A DNA stretch of 35,786 nt from Rhodospirillaceae bacterium (GTDB lineage: Bacteria > Pseudomonadota > Alphaproteobacteria > UBA6615), in the NCBI GenBank assembly GCA_018702955.1, contig JABJEK010000076.1, positions 1-35,786 of the forward strand, given 5' to 3'. The notes beneath the pieces are model-generated. The model was not told where the DNA came from and searched no databases. It worked only from the letters and a program-made list of their open reading frames with translations. Shown in pieces: positions 1 to 8,933 of this stretch. The position numbers and the translations under genes are program-made. Numbering within the stretch: the first letter of the stretch is position 1; every line of letters starts with the position of its first letter.

Positions 1-169
1 GCTCGACAAGCCACACCAGCTCGTCGGCCGTGCCGTCACGGATGGCCGATACCCGTGCCTCCATTGCCGACACGGCCTCGTCGTAAGGCTGGAGGCCCGG
101 GGTGGTCTGCCAGGCGACGGTTCCGGGGGACACTCGGGTCAGATTGGGAAATGTCATTGTTTCGCGCAT
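1..169 (-). CDS. lipB: Octanoyltransferase LipB, 5' part (runs off the left edge)
   Basis: Only the first 56 codons are inside the window. Read from the ATG at 169, the protein contains [14 protein letters not shown] and then [20 protein letters not shown]. This is the typical N-terminus of LipB, which moves octanoyl groups from acyl carrier protein onto lipoyl domains in the cytoplasm. The conserved catalytic Cys and Lys lie beyond the edge and cannot be checked. A second in-frame ATG at 157 is an alternative start; neither has a clear Shine-Dalgarno. The gene is divergent from maeB, with about 150 bp between the two starts. LipB supports pyruvate and 2-oxoglutarate dehydrogenases, so the pairing with malic enzyme fits central carbon metabolism, but this link is inference. 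Confidence 0.83.
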   Translation of the reverse strand, partial: MRETMTFPNLTRVSPGTVAWQTTPGLQPYDEAVSAMEARVSAIRDGTADELVWLVE

Positions 170-318
170 TTTACAAAGCGGAAATATACTCGTGTTCTCA
201 TGGTATTGCTTGATTTCCGGTTGCCACCCGCAAGCGGATCACGCATCTAACACGTTAACCAGTTCAGCGCGGATCAAACACCTCAGGTGAATGCGTCCCT
301 GCGATGCGGAGAAATGTC
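170..318. promoter_or_regulatory. lipB/maeB divergent intergenic region
   Basis: This gap must hold the promoters for two divergent genes. A TATATT-like -10 for lipB can be read on the minus strand at 188-183, but no good -35 sits 16-18 bp away. For maeB I found no convincing -35/-10 pair. The only firm element is the GGAGAAA Shine-Dalgarno at 308-314, which points to the maeB start at 319. Confidence 0.4.
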
Positions 319-2601
319 ATGGCTGAAGATATTCGCGAAGCGTCCCTGCGGTATCACCGCGAAGGGCGCCCCGGCAAAATCGAAGTCGTCGCGTCCAAGC
401 CTCTGGGCAACCAACGTGACCTCTCGCGTGCCTATACGCCGGGTGTCGCGCAGGCATCCCTGGCGATCTCGGAAGATCCGGCGATGGCGGCGGAACTCAC
501 CGTCAGGGGCAATCTGGTCGGGGTGGTGACAAACGGCACGGCCGTGCTCGGTCTCGGCGCGATTGGCCCCCTGGCCTCCAAGCCCGTCATGGAAGGCAAG
601 GGTGTCCTGTTCAAGAAGTTCGCGGACATCGACGTGTTCGATATCGAGGTCGACGAGACCGACGTTGAACGGTTTGTGGACATTGTCGCCGCGCTGGAGC
701 CGACCTTCGGCGGGATTAACCTTGAAGACATCAAGGCGCCCGAGTGTTTCGAGATCGAGAAGCGCCTGCGCGCGCGCATGAATATTCCGGTTTTCCATGA
801 CGACCAGCACGGCACGGCCATCATTGTCGGTGCCGCCGTGCGGAACGGATTGCGCCTTGCGGAACAAGATATCTCGACGGCCCGTCTCGTGACGTCCGGT
901 GCGGGCGCAGCGGCGCTCGCGTGCGTAAACCTGCTGGTCGAGATGGGTTTGCCGAAAGAGAATGTCACCCTCACCGACATCGAGGGCGTGGTCTACAAGG
1001 GCCGCGAGAAGGGCATGAATCCCTATCTTGAGGTCTATGCACAGGATACCGATGCCCGGACGCTGGATGACGCGATCGATGGCGCCAACATCTTCCTTGG
1101 TTTGTCGGCCCCCGGTGTCCTGACCCAGGAGATGGTCAAGAAAATGGCGGAGACGCCCCTGATTTTCGCGTTGGCCAACCCCAACCCGGAAATCATGCCG
1201 GAAGACGCCAAGGCCGCGCGCCCCGATGCGATCATTGCCAGCGGACGATCCGACTATCCCAACCAGGTCAACAATGTCCTGTGCTTCCCGCATATCTTCC
1301 GCGGTGCCTTGGATGTGGGCGCGACCGATATCAACGAGGCGATGAAGGTCGCCGCGGTGGACGCCATCGCCAATCTGGCGATGCGCGAGACATCGGATGT
1401 TGTGGCATCGGCCTATGGCGGGCAGGTGGCAAAATTTGGCGCTGATTCGATCATCCCGAGCCCGTTCGATCCGCGCCTGATCCGTGAGGTCGCACCCGCA
1501 GTGGCGCGGGCGGCCATGGAAACGGGTGTCGCGACGCGGCCGATCACGGATTTCGATGCCTATCTCGAACAGCTGGACCGGTTTGTCTTTCGGTCGGGAC
1601 TGCTGATGCGGCCGCTATTCGATCAGGCCCGCGCGGACAAAAAGCGCATCGTCTATGCGGAGGGCGAGGATGAACGCGTTCTTCGCGCCGCCAAGGCCGT
1701 GATCGACGAAGGGGTCGGCATTCCCATTTTGATCGGACGCCCCAAAATCGTGCAGCGCCGGGTTGAACGACTGGGCCTCAATTTCAAACCGGGTGAGGAT
1801 TGCGAGATCATCAATCCGCAGGATGACCCGCGATATCGAGACTACTGGAAGCTTTATCACAGCCTCGCAGAGCGAAAAGGCGTATCGCCGGACGAAGCGC
1901 GAACACGGGTGCGCACGAACACAACGGTGATCGCGGCGCTGGCGCTGATGCGCGGTGACGCGGATGCAATGATCTGCGGCACAGAGGGGCGCTATGACCG
2001 CCATTTGCAGCATGTGCAGGATGTTGTCGGGCTGCGGAGTGATGTGCAGGATTTGTCGGCGGTGTCGGTCCTGATTCTGTCGAAGGGCACGATTTTCATC
2101 ACGGATACCTATGTCACGCCGAACCCGACGGTTGTGGAAATCGCCGAGATGACCCATCTCGCCGCCGAGGAAGTGCGCCGGTTCGGCTTGGTGCCCAAAG
2201 TGGCTTTGCTTTCCCATTCGAGCTTCGGCAGCTCGAATTCGGCCTCGGCCCAGAAAATGCGCGCGGCGCGCAAGCTGGTTCACGAACGCGATCCGGAGCT
2301 TCAGGTTGAAGGAGAGATGCATGCGGACGCCGCGATAGACCCTGAAATCCGGGAGCGTATTTTCCCGAGCAGCGTCCTTGAGGGGCAGGCGAATTTGCTT
2401 GTCATGCCTGACCAGGACGCAGCGAACATTGCCTTTAACTTGCTGAAAACGCTGGCAGATGGACTGGCGGTGGGTCCCATTCTGGTAGGGGCCAAACGCT
2501 CGGCGCATGTGCTGACGCCGTCAGTAACGGCGCGCGGCATTCTGAATATGAGCGCAGTTGCCGCGGTGGGCGCGCAGTATGACTCCCGGGCGAAGGAGTA
2601 G
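319..2601 (+). CDS. maeB: NADP-dependent malic enzyme, malic-phosphotransacetylase fusion (MaeB type)
   Basis: The 760-residue protein converts malate to pyruvate and CO2 in the cytoplasm with NAD(P). Residues 1 to about 425 form the malic enzyme part: an N-terminal malic domain with the FHDDQHGTA motif at 159-167, then a Rossmann domain ([16 protein letters not shown]). From about residue 430 to the end is a phosphotransacetylase-like domain ([19 protein letters not shown] onward). In this fusion family that domain is usually regulatory, sensing acetyl-CoA, rather than catalytic. The length matches the roughly 760-residue family norm. An upstream in-frame ATG exists at 304, but GGAGAAA at 308-314 sits correctly for the ATG at 319, which also gives the usual [13 protein letters not shown] start. 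The next gene, mgtE, begins 6 nt after the stop. Confidence 0.95.
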   Translation: MAEDIREASLRYHREGRPGKIEVVASKPLGNQRDLSRAYTPGVAQASLAISEDPAMAAELTVRGNLVGVVTNGTAVLGLGAIGPLASKPVMEGKGVLFKKFADIDVFDIEVDETDVERFVDIVAALEPTFGGINLEDIKAPECFEIEKRLRARMNIPVFHDDQHGTAIIVGAAVRNGLRLAEQDISTARLVTSGAGAAALACVNLLVEMGLPKENVTLTDIEGVVYKGREKGMNPYLEVYAQDTDARTLDDAIDGANIFLGLSAPGVLTQEMVKKMAETPLIFALANPNPEIMPEDAKAARPDAIIASGRSDYPNQVNNVLCFPHIFRGALDVGATDINEAMKVAAVDAIANLAMRETSDVVASAYGGQVAKFGADSIIPSPFDPRLIREVAPAVARAAMETGVATRPITDFDAYLEQLDRFVFRSGLLMRPLFDQARADKKRIVYAEGEDERVLRAAKAVIDEGVGIPILIGRPKIVQRRVERLGLNFKPGEDCEIINPQDDPRYRDYWKLYHSLAERKGVSPDEARTRVRTNTTVIAALALMRGDADAMICGTEGRYDRHLQHVQDVVGLRSDVQDLSAVSVLILSKGTIFITDTYVTPNPTVVEIAEMTHLAAEEVRRFGLVPKVALLSHSSFGSSNSASAQKMRAARKLVHERDPELQVEGEMHADAAIDPEIRERIFPSSVLEGQANLLVMPDQDAANIAFNLLKTLADGLAVGPILVGAKRSAHVLTPSVTARGILNMSAVAAVGAQYDSRAKE

Positions 2602-2607
2602 GAATCC

Positions 2608-4005
2608 ATGACCCTTCAGCCTGACATTGACGAAGGCACAACCGGTCTCGAGACCGAGCGCAGCTATGGCGTCGATGAATCGCTGGTGCGGACCTGTGAA
2701 ATTGCGCTGTCCGAGGGTCTGGCAGAAGAACTCGATGGACTGATCGAGGGCCTGCACGCATCCGATCTGGCTGATCTTCTTGAAGAGCTGAGTTCAGACA
2801 GTCGACGGATCCTGTTCGATCATGTGCGAGATCGTCTCGATCCTGAGCTGCTGACCCATCTCGATGACGTTGTGCGTGAGGATGTCCTCGAGCAGCTGGA
2901 ACCCGCCGAAGTCGCCGCAGTTATCACCGAACTCGAAACTGATGATGCGCTCGACGTTTTTGAGGATGTCGCGGAAGCTGACCGGGCCAGCGTCCTGGCA
3001 CGTTTGTCGCCGTCTGACCGGGCGCTCGTTGAACAGGCACTGACCTATCCCGAAGACAGTGCCGGCCGCCTGATGCAGCGCGAGCTGGTGACCGTCCCCA
3101 AGGACTGGTCAGTGGGCAACAGCATTGACTATATGCGCGATCGTGCTGCCGACCTTCCGCGTGATTTCTATGAAATCTATGTGGTGGATGACGACCGGCA
3201 CCCGGTCGGCACGATTCCGCTCTCTCGTTTGATGCGGAATCAACGCGAGGTTCGCATCGATGACATCATGCTGACCGATATCCGCTCGGCCTATGTCGAA
3301 ATGGATCAGGAAGAGGCCGCCCTGATGTTCCGACAGTATGCGCTTTTGTCTGCTCCGGTGGTAAATGACAGAGGTCAGCTGGTGGGTGTCATAACGGCGG
3401 ACGATATCGTCCACGTCATTCACGAAGAAGCGGAAGAAGATATCCTGCGTCTTGGCGGCGTGCGCGAAGATGATTTCTACGAAGCGGTTCTGGACACCAC
3501 GCGCGCGCGTTTCTCCTGGCTGCTGGTAAATCTGGGTACGGCGATTACCGCCTCGCTGGTCATCGGTCTGTTCGATGCGGCAATCGATCAAGTGGTGGCG
3601 CTGGCGATTCTGATGCCAATTGTTGCTTCGATGGGAGGCAATGCAGGCACACAGACGCTGACGGTTGCCGTGCGCGCGCTTGCGATGAAGGAACTGACGG
3701 CCGCCAACGCCGCGCGCATTCTCGGTAAGGAAATTATTGTGGGCGGTATCAATGGCATGCTGTTCGCGTTTCTGATGGGAATCGTGGCCTGGCTGTGGTT
3801 CGGCGAACCGGTGATCGGCTACATCATCGCGGCGGCCATGCTCATCAATCTTCTGATCGCCGGTTTTGCGGGTGTGACCATTCCAATCGCGCTGGAGCGC
3901 ATGCGGATTGATCCTGCGGTTGCATCGGCGGTCGTTCTCACCACAATTACGGACGTCGTCGGGTTTGTGTCGTTCCTCGGCCTCGCGGCCATCGTTTTAC
4001 TATGA
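2608..4005 (+). CDS. mgtE: Magnesium transporter MgtE
   Basis: This 465-residue protein matches MgtE, an inner-membrane Mg2+ channel gated by its cytosolic domains. Residues about 35-150 are the acidic MgtE N domain (LLEELSSDSRRILFDHV and similar superhelical repeats). About 150-275 hold two CBS domains (YVVDDDRHPVGTIPLSRL; LLSAPVVNDRGQLVGVITADDIV). The C-terminal third has five membrane segments. GGNAGTQT and the last-helix motif TTITDVVGF are hallmarks of the pore. An AAGGAG Shine-Dalgarno lies upstream of the ATG, and the gene is 6 nt after maeB. Its last four bases overlap the start of the S9 peptidase (ATGA), so translation of the two is probably coupled. Mg2+ gating is family knowledge; no M-box or other leader RNA is visible. 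Confidence 0.95.
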   Translation: MTLQPDIDEGTTGLETERSYGVDESLVRTCEIALSEGLAEELDGLIEGLHASDLADLLEELSSDSRRILFDHVRDRLDPELLTHLDDVVREDVLEQLEPAEVAAVITELETDDALDVFEDVAEADRASVLARLSPSDRALVEQALTYPEDSAGRLMQRELVTVPKDWSVGNSIDYMRDRAADLPRDFYEIYVVDDDRHPVGTIPLSRLMRNQREVRIDDIMLTDIRSAYVEMDQEEAALMFRQYALLSAPVVNDRGQLVGVITADDIVHVIHEEAEEDILRLGGVREDDFYEAVLDTTRARFSWLLVNLGTAITASLVIGLFDAAIDQVVALAILMPIVASMGGNAGTQTLTVAVRALAMKELTAANAARILGKEIIVGGINGMLFAFLMGIVAWLWFGEPVIGYIIAAAMLINLLIAGFAGVTIPIALERMRIDPAVASAVVLTTITDVVGFVSFLGLAAIVLL

Positions 4006-5924
4006 CCAAAACGAAGGTCACGGCGCCCTACGGTACCTGGCCCTCGCCGATCACGGCCGGGATGATCGCCGATACAACGATCTCGCTCTCGAGCGTTCTG
4101 GTGGATGGTGGTGATATCTACTGGCTGGAAGGGCGCCCCAGCGAAGGCGGTCGCGTCGTGCTGGTGCGTTGGACCGATGCGGGACCCGTCGATGTGCTCC
4201 CGCAAGGATATTCCGCGCGTACGCGCGTCCACGAATATGGTGGCGGTGCCGCGATTGTGTCGGATGGCGCGGTCTTTTTCGTCAATTTCGAAGATCAGCG
4301 GATCTATCGCCTGGACAACGGCGGCAAGCCTGAAGCGATAACGGCCGATTCCGGTGACCGTCACGCCGATATGGTCCACGACGAGGTGCGGCAGCGCATT
4401 TTGTGCGTTCGAGAGCGTCATACCGGCGATGGGGTGATTAACGAGCTGATTGCCGTCGATCTGGCGTCAGGCGCCAGCAAAATCCTTGTCGGTGGCCATG
4501 ATTTCGTCTCGAACCCGCGGGTATCACCAGACGGGACGACCCTGAGCTGGGTGAGTTGGGAACTGCCCGATATGCCCTGGGATTCGGCGGCCATATGGGT
4601 GGCGCCGATCGGACCCGACGGGGATGTCGGCGCGGCTCGGAAACTGGCCGGCGGGGACGGCGTCTCGGTGTTCCAGCCAATGTGGGCGCCCGACGGGACG
4701 TTGGTGTTTGCGGCCGATCCCGATGGCTGGTGGAATCTGCATCGTTGGGATGGAAACGGTGTTTCGGTCATCGAGGCCATGGCCGCCGAGTTCGGCCTTC
4801 CCCAATGGGTCTTCGGAATGCGGACTTTCGATGTGCGGGCGTCGGGGGCCGTCGTGGCAGCCTACACCCGTGACGGGGCATGGCGACTGGCATGCATCGA
4901 CGATGACGGGCTTCGCGACATCGATGTGCCCTGTACCGATATCGCCGCACCCCAATGGGTAGATGACAAGCTCGTCTTCATCGGGTCCTCGGCCGATGCG
5001 GCGTCGGCCATTCTCGTTCTCGATCCCGCGTCGGGGGCAATTGAAACACTCTGGACGTCACTCACGGTCGATCTCGATCCGGCCGGACTTTCGGTGCCCG
5101 ATTCCATCGCGTTTGAAACCACCGACGGGGACACCGCATACGGATTTTACTATCCGCCCTGCAGTGCCACGACGGCGCCGCCGACGGACGAACGTCCGCC
5201 ACTTATCGTTCGTGGTCATGGCGGACCGACCGGCGCGACGTCGCCATCCTTCAGTCTTGCCATCCAGTTCTGGACCAGTCGAGGGTTTGCCGTACTGGAC
5301 GTGAATTATCGCGGCAGCACCGGGTTCGGACGGGCCTACCGCGAAGCGCTTTATGGGCGATGGGGTGAGGCAGACGTGGACGACATGGTCCGGGGCGCTG
5401 AACATCTGGTGTCGTCGGGACTGGCGGACCCGTCCCGTCTGGCGATTCGCGGGGGCAGTGCGGGTGGCTATACCGCGCTTGCGGCACTCGCCTTCCGCGA
5501 CACTTTTTCAGGCGGCGCAAGCCTCTACGGGATCGGCGACCTGATGACGCTCGCGCGTGATACGCACAAATTCGAAAGCCGGTATCTCGATCTGCTGATC
5601 GGGCCGCTGCCCGAGACCGAGCAGCTTTATCGTGACCGATCGCCGATCGAACATGTGGACGCGTTGAATTGCCCGGTGATTTTCCTGCAGGGCGAGGATG
5701 ATAAGGTCGTGCCGCCCAACCAGGCCGAGGCGATGGTTGATGCCCTCGACCAGAAGGGAATACCCGTCGCCTATGTTCTGTTCGAGGGGGAGGGGCACGG
5801 CTTTCGCAAATCCGAGAATGTGTGCCGTGCGCTGGAGTCGGAACTGGGTTTCTACGGGCGAATTTTCGGGTTCGCGCCCGCGGATGATCTGCCCAATCTG
5901 GATATCCGGAATTTGAATGGCTAG
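4002..5924 (+). CDS. S9 family serine peptidase (acylaminoacyl-peptidase / prolyl oligopeptidase type)
   Basis: The 640-residue protein has a beta-propeller-like N-terminal half (repeated units such as NPRVSPDGTTLSWVSWE and FQPMWAPDGTLVFAADPDGWWNL) and a C-terminal alpha/beta hydrolase domain from about residue 385. The catalytic triad can be placed: Ser486 in RGGSAGGY, Asp567 in QGEDDKVVPP and His599 in GEGHGF. LNVNYRG-type sequence (LDVNYRGSTGFGRAYREAL) is typical of the family, which cleaves short peptides or N-acylated residues. There is no signal peptide, so it is probably cytoplasmic. It starts with ATG inside the end of mgtE (ATGA overlap), suggesting co-translation although no functional link to Mg2+ transport is known. 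The exact substrate cannot be read from sequence. Confidence 0.92.
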   Translation: MTKTKVTAPYGTWPSPITAGMIADTTISLSSVLVDGGDIYWLEGRPSEGGRVVLVRWTDAGPVDVLPQGYSARTRVHEYGGGAAIVSDGAVFFVNFEDQRIYRLDNGGKPEAITADSGDRHADMVHDEVRQRILCVRERHTGDGVINELIAVDLASGASKILVGGHDFVSNPRVSPDGTTLSWVSWELPDMPWDSAAIWVAPIGPDGDVGAARKLAGGDGVSVFQPMWAPDGTLVFAADPDGWWNLHRWDGNGVSVIEAMAAEFGLPQWVFGMRTFDVRASGAVVAAYTRDGAWRLACIDDDGLRDIDVPCTDIAAPQWVDDKLVFIGSSADAASAILVLDPASGAIETLWTSLTVDLDPAGLSVPDSIAFETTDGDTAYGFYYPPCSATTAPPTDERPPLIVRGHGGPTGATSPSFSLAIQFWTSRGFAVLDVNYRGSTGFGRAYREALYGRWGEADVDDMVRGAEHLVSSGLADPSRLAIRGGSAGGYTALAALAFRDTFSGGASLYGIGDLMTLARDTHKFESRYLDLLIGPLPETEQLYRDRSPIEHVDALNCPVIFLQGEDDKVVPPNQAEAMVDALDQKGIPVAYVLFEGEGHGFRKSENVCRALESELGFYGRIFGFAPADDLPNLDIRNLNG

Positions 5925-5949
5925 CGGTCGGGAACCGGGAGAGAAAATT

Positions 5950-6594
5950 ATGAAACTCTATGACTATTGGCGCTCGTCCGCCGCTTTTCGCATGCGTATC
6001 GCACTCAATCTGAAGGGCCTCGATGCCGATCGGGAATACATCCATTTGCGTCTGAAGGATCAGTCGTCGGACGCCTATCTTGCGGTCAATCCGCAAGGCC
6101 TGGTGCCGACCCTGATCGATGACGACGGCACCCGGGTGACCCAATCGATGGCGATCATGGAGTATCTCGATGAGACGCGACCGGACACGACCGCTTTGTT
6201 GCCGGCCGATGCGAAGGGGCGCGCCCGGGTGCGGGCCCTGTCCCAGGCGATCGCCTGCGACATACACCCGCTCAACAATCTGCGCGTTTTACGCTTGCTT
6301 GGTGGCGAGTTGGGGCTCGATGAGGAGACCCGAAACGAGCAGTGGTACAAACACTGGGTCGATGAGGGTATGCGCGGGCTTGAAGGCATGCTGGCCGATG
6401 GTGGCGCGGGTCGTTTTTCGCATGGCGATACCCCGACGATGGCGGATGTTTGCCTCGTGCCGCAAGTCTACAACGCACAGCGTTTCGGGTGTGATCTGTC
6501 GGCATTCCCGACAGCATTGCGCATCAACGATACCTGTCTCGAAGAGGCGGCATTTCGCGACGCGTTGCCGGAGAACCAGCCCGACGCGGAGTAA
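5950..6594 (+). CDS. maiA: Maleylacetoacetate isomerase (zeta-class glutathione S-transferase)
   Basis: The 214-residue protein begins MKLYDYWRSSAAFRMRIALN, the zeta-class GST start in which the SS(C/A)xxRxRIAL motif binds glutathione. An N-terminal thioredoxin-like domain (VNPQGLVPTLIDDDGTRVTQSMAIMEYLDET) is followed by an all-helical domain. The enzyme isomerises maleylacetoacetate to fumarylacetoacetate in tyrosine/homogentisate breakdown and uses glutathione. The first Ser of the SS motif is kept, while the Cys found in many members is Ala, which is common in bacteria. The ATG at 5950 is preferred over 5917 because GGGAGA lies just upstream and the protein then starts at the usual place. 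The other homogentisate genes are not nearby, so a different GST role is possible. Confidence 0.88.
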   Translation: MKLYDYWRSSAAFRMRIALNLKGLDADREYIHLRLKDQSSDAYLAVNPQGLVPTLIDDDGTRVTQSMAIMEYLDETRPDTTALLPADAKGRARVRALSQAIACDIHPLNNLRVLRLLGGELGLDEETRNEQWYKHWVDEGMRGLEGMLADGGAGRFSHGDTPTMADVCLVPQVYNAQRFGCDLSAFPTALRINDTCLEEAAFRDALPENQPDAE

Positions 6595-6600
6595 TTGTGT

Positions 6601-7416
6601 CTAGCTGCCGCGCTTCTCGGCGATGAGCTGGCGCATCTGATCGGGGCTCATGGCGCCGGGCACGAGTTGGTCGCCGACAATGAATGCCGGTGTGCCGCGC
6701 ACGCCGACCTGGCGGGCGAGCTGCAGGTTGGTCTGGATTTGCGTCTCGATCGACGGGGACTGCATGTCCCGCCGAAGCCGGTCGAGGTCCATGCCGAGCC
6801 GGCTTGCGATCCGGAACAGAGCATTTTCCGACGGTGCACCGCGCAATCCCATGATGGCGAGATGGAATTCTGCATACTTACCCTGCTTGGCCGAGGCGAG
6901 TGCCGCACGGGTTGCCATCGTTGATTCCCGGCCGAACACTGGGAATTCCTTGAAGATGATCTTCACATCGGGATCTTCCGTGGCGATCTTGGCGAGGTCC
7001 TGCGCCATTCGCTTGCAGTAGGGGCACTGGTAGTCGAAGAACTCCACGACCGTGACCGACGCGTCCGGATTGCCAATGAACGGGTCACGGCGTGTGTTGA
7101 CCAGCTGCTCCATGTTGGCCGCGATGGCGCCGTGATTTTGCTGCTGCTGGCTTTGTTGTTGCCGCGCTTGAAGAGCTTCGATGGCTTCGACGATCACCTG
7201 CGGGTTGTCGAGGAGATACTCGCGTACGGTATTGCGAATGTCGTTCTTCTGCAGTGCGGTAAACGGCGCGTTGCCCGACGCAGCAGACGTCGCCGGCCCG
7301 GCGGTTTCGGTGACAATCTGTGTCGGCTGCTCGGAGGTAGTTGGGAGTATGATTGCGAGTGCCACGACAGCGGCCATGACGAGGGCGACGAGTACGGCTC
7401 CACGGGATTCCGACAC
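6601..7416 (-). CDS. DsbA-family thiol:disulfide oxidoreductase, ScsC-like, membrane-anchored or secreted
   Basis: This 271-residue protein starts with GTG at 7416, supported by a clear AGGAGA Shine-Dalgarno. Residues about 7-26 form a hydrophobic signal or anchor segment. Residues about 55-85 (DIRNTVREYLLDNPQVIVEAIEALQARQ) resemble the N-terminal dimerisation arm of ScsC-type proteins and are followed by a glutamine-rich linker at about 86-93. The thioredoxin fold then carries the active site CPYC at 131-134 and the cis-Pro loop GTPAF at 241-245. Such proteins oxidise or isomerise disulfides in the periplasm. The gene lies 125 bp downstream of the M48 protease gene on the same strand. The ScsC arm suggests isomerase or chaperone activity rather than simple oxidation, which is inference. 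Confidence 0.9.
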   Translation of the reverse strand: MSESRGAVLVALVMAAVVALAIILPTTSEQPTQIVTETAGPATSAASGNAPFTALQKNDIRNTVREYLLDNPQVIVEAIEALQARQQQSQQQQNHGAIAANMEQLVNTRRDPFIGNPDASVTVVEFFDYQCPYCKRMAQDLAKIATEDPDVKIIFKEFPVFGRESTMATRAALASAKQGKYAEFHLAIMGLRGAPSENALFRIASRLGMDLDRLRRDMQSPSIETQIQTNLQLARQVGVRGTPAFIVGDQLVPGAMSPDQMRQLIAEKRGS

Positions 7417-7541
7417 AATATTTCTCCTAGAACGAAACAGACCGGTGTGACCGGCTCAACGTGCTGCGGATGATGGTGGACAGCGCAAGGTCGTTCAAGA
7501 CGTGGCGTGGCGTGTCACGCAATGTTGACCGTTTGCGATCG

Positions 7542-8891
7542 CTACCGTTCGAGTTGACGGTTGGCCTCACTCACAATGTCTTGAGCACGCAGCCATCCCG
7601 GTGCGCCTGTCGGGAGAAGTTTTGTCGCACGTTCAGCGAGCGCTAGCGCCGCTTTCACATCGCCACTGAGGAGCTTGTATTCAGCCTGGCTCAGCGCGAG
7701 GTCCCCCTGGTTACCGAGCCTGCCGTTGACGATGGTCAGCAATCGCCAGGCATCGCGCATCTGCGGGTCCACCCGAACAGCCACGCGTAAATTCTTGAGC
7801 GCGGGCTGAAGAAGTTCGGCCCGGCCTGACTCGACCTGCGCCTTGCCCAATGCCGTTCGCAGCAAGGGTTCATTCGGTGCCAGCTCGACCATTCGTTCAT
7901 AAGGGACAAGCGAATCATCGACCCGGCCGTTCTCAAGGAGCATCTGTCCCTTGAGTTCGTGGAAGTAGGGGTTGTCCGGGTCGTCGGCGATCAGTCCGTT
8001 GACCAGTGGCAGCGCCTTTTCGATATCGGCATTGCGGTAGTAGGCGATGGCGCGGGCGTAGCGGGCCGGAGTCTCGTTTCGGTCCTCGGGATAAATCTCG
8101 AGTGTGCGCTTCAGCGGCTCCATGAAACCGATCAGTTTGGCCCGCATATAGGCATGTTTGCGCGCCAGATCAGTTGCGATAGGGGTGTTCGAGAAACGCG
8201 ACAGGGCGAGATGACCCGACACGGTCGCGATTCTGTCATTCGTCAGGGGATGCGTGCTGAGATAGGGGTGTTCGCGGCCTCCCGACAGGCGAATATCGCG
8301 TTGCAGGAGTTGGAAAAACTCGAGCAGACCACGTGATGAAATGCCGGTCTGATCGAGATATTTCAGCGCGGCGGCATCCGCAGCGGATTCCTGCGTTCGG
8401 CTGTACTTCAGCAGATCGGTGAGGGCGGCATTTGATCCACCCCCCACGATGGCGCCGGCAACGCGCCCATCGCCGGTTGCGATCCCGGCGGCGAGGCCGG
8501 CGATCAAGGCGATGATCGATTTGGTCTCGGCGTTGCGCAATTCATCCTGGAAGCGTGCAAGATGTCCGCCGGCGATATGGCCGGTTTCATGCGCAATCAC
8601 GCCGATCACTTCCTCGGGACCCTTGGCGCGAACCAGCAAACCGGTGTTAATGAAGACACGCTGGCCGCCCGCAACAAATGCGTTGAGGCGGGCATCATTG
8701 ACGAGGTGAACTTCGACGACACTGCTGTCGAGGCCCGCCGCATTGAAAATTGGCGTCGCATAGTCGCGGATGATATTTTCAACTTCGGCGTCGCGGACCA
8801 GTCCGATATTTCGGTTCTGTCCAAACGCAGATGTGCTTGCTGTAACGGCAAGTACAGTGATCAAGCCAACCAAACGAACGAACGGACGCAC
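7542..8891 (-). CDS. Periplasmic M48 family metalloprotease with C-terminal TPR repeats (BepA/YfgC-like)
   Basis: From the GTG at 8891 the product is 449 residues. Residues about 1-24 are a signal peptide (VRLVGLITVLAVTASTSAFG). The zinc site HETGH is at 101-105 and a second motif, QESAADAAALKYL, supplies the third zinc ligand Glu. The C-terminal half (from about 270) has TPR-like helical repeats, for example YFHELKGQMLLENGRVDDSLVPYERMVELAPNEP. BepA-type proteins degrade or assist stalled outer-membrane proteins such as LptD. An upstream in-frame ATG at 8945 would add 18 residues before the signal peptide. The GTG has GGAGA in the right position and gives a normal signal sequence, so I prefer it. 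The downstream DsbA-like gene suggests a shared role in envelope protein quality control. Confidence 0.88.
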   Translation of the reverse strand: MRPFVRLVGLITVLAVTASTSAFGQNRNIGLVRDAEVENIIRDYATPIFNAAGLDSSVVEVHLVNDARLNAFVAGGQRVFINTGLLVRAKGPEEVIGVIAHETGHIAGGHLARFQDELRNAETKSIIALIAGLAAGIATGDGRVAGAIVGGGSNAALTDLLKYSRTQESAADAAALKYLDQTGISSRGLLEFFQLLQRDIRLSGGREHPYLSTHPLTNDRIATVSGHLALSRFSNTPIATDLARKHAYMRAKLIGFMEPLKRTLEIYPEDRNETPARYARAIAYYRNADIEKALPLVNGLIADDPDNPYFHELKGQMLLENGRVDDSLVPYERMVELAPNEPLLRTALGKAQVESGRAELLQPALKNLRVAVRVDPQMRDAWRLLTIVNGRLGNQGDLALSQAEYKLLSGDVKAALALAERATKLLPTGAPGWLRAQDIVSEANRQLER

Positions 8892-8933
8892 GTGTCTATC
8901 TCCAGGAATGATACTCAACCTAAGTACACACGA
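8892..8933. promoter_or_regulatory. Very short divergent gap between the M48 protease and the GGT-like lipoprotein
   Basis: Only 42 bp separate the two preferred starts. The minus-strand Shine-Dalgarno of the protease gene occupies part of it. There is no room for two independent promoters with leaders, so they must overlap, extend into the coding sequences, or one start is misplaced. No clear -35/-10 pair is visible. Confidence 0.4.

Noticed and set aside
170..303. Sigma-70 promoter for maeB
   Set aside because: TTGCCA at 221-226 has only a poor -10 match (CATCTA) at 17 bp; not strong enough to call.
8562..8933. Long N-terminal extension of the GGT-like protein
   Set aside because: The extension lies over the signal peptide and protease domain of the divergent M48 gene and has no homology. 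A lipoprotein signal begins at 8934.
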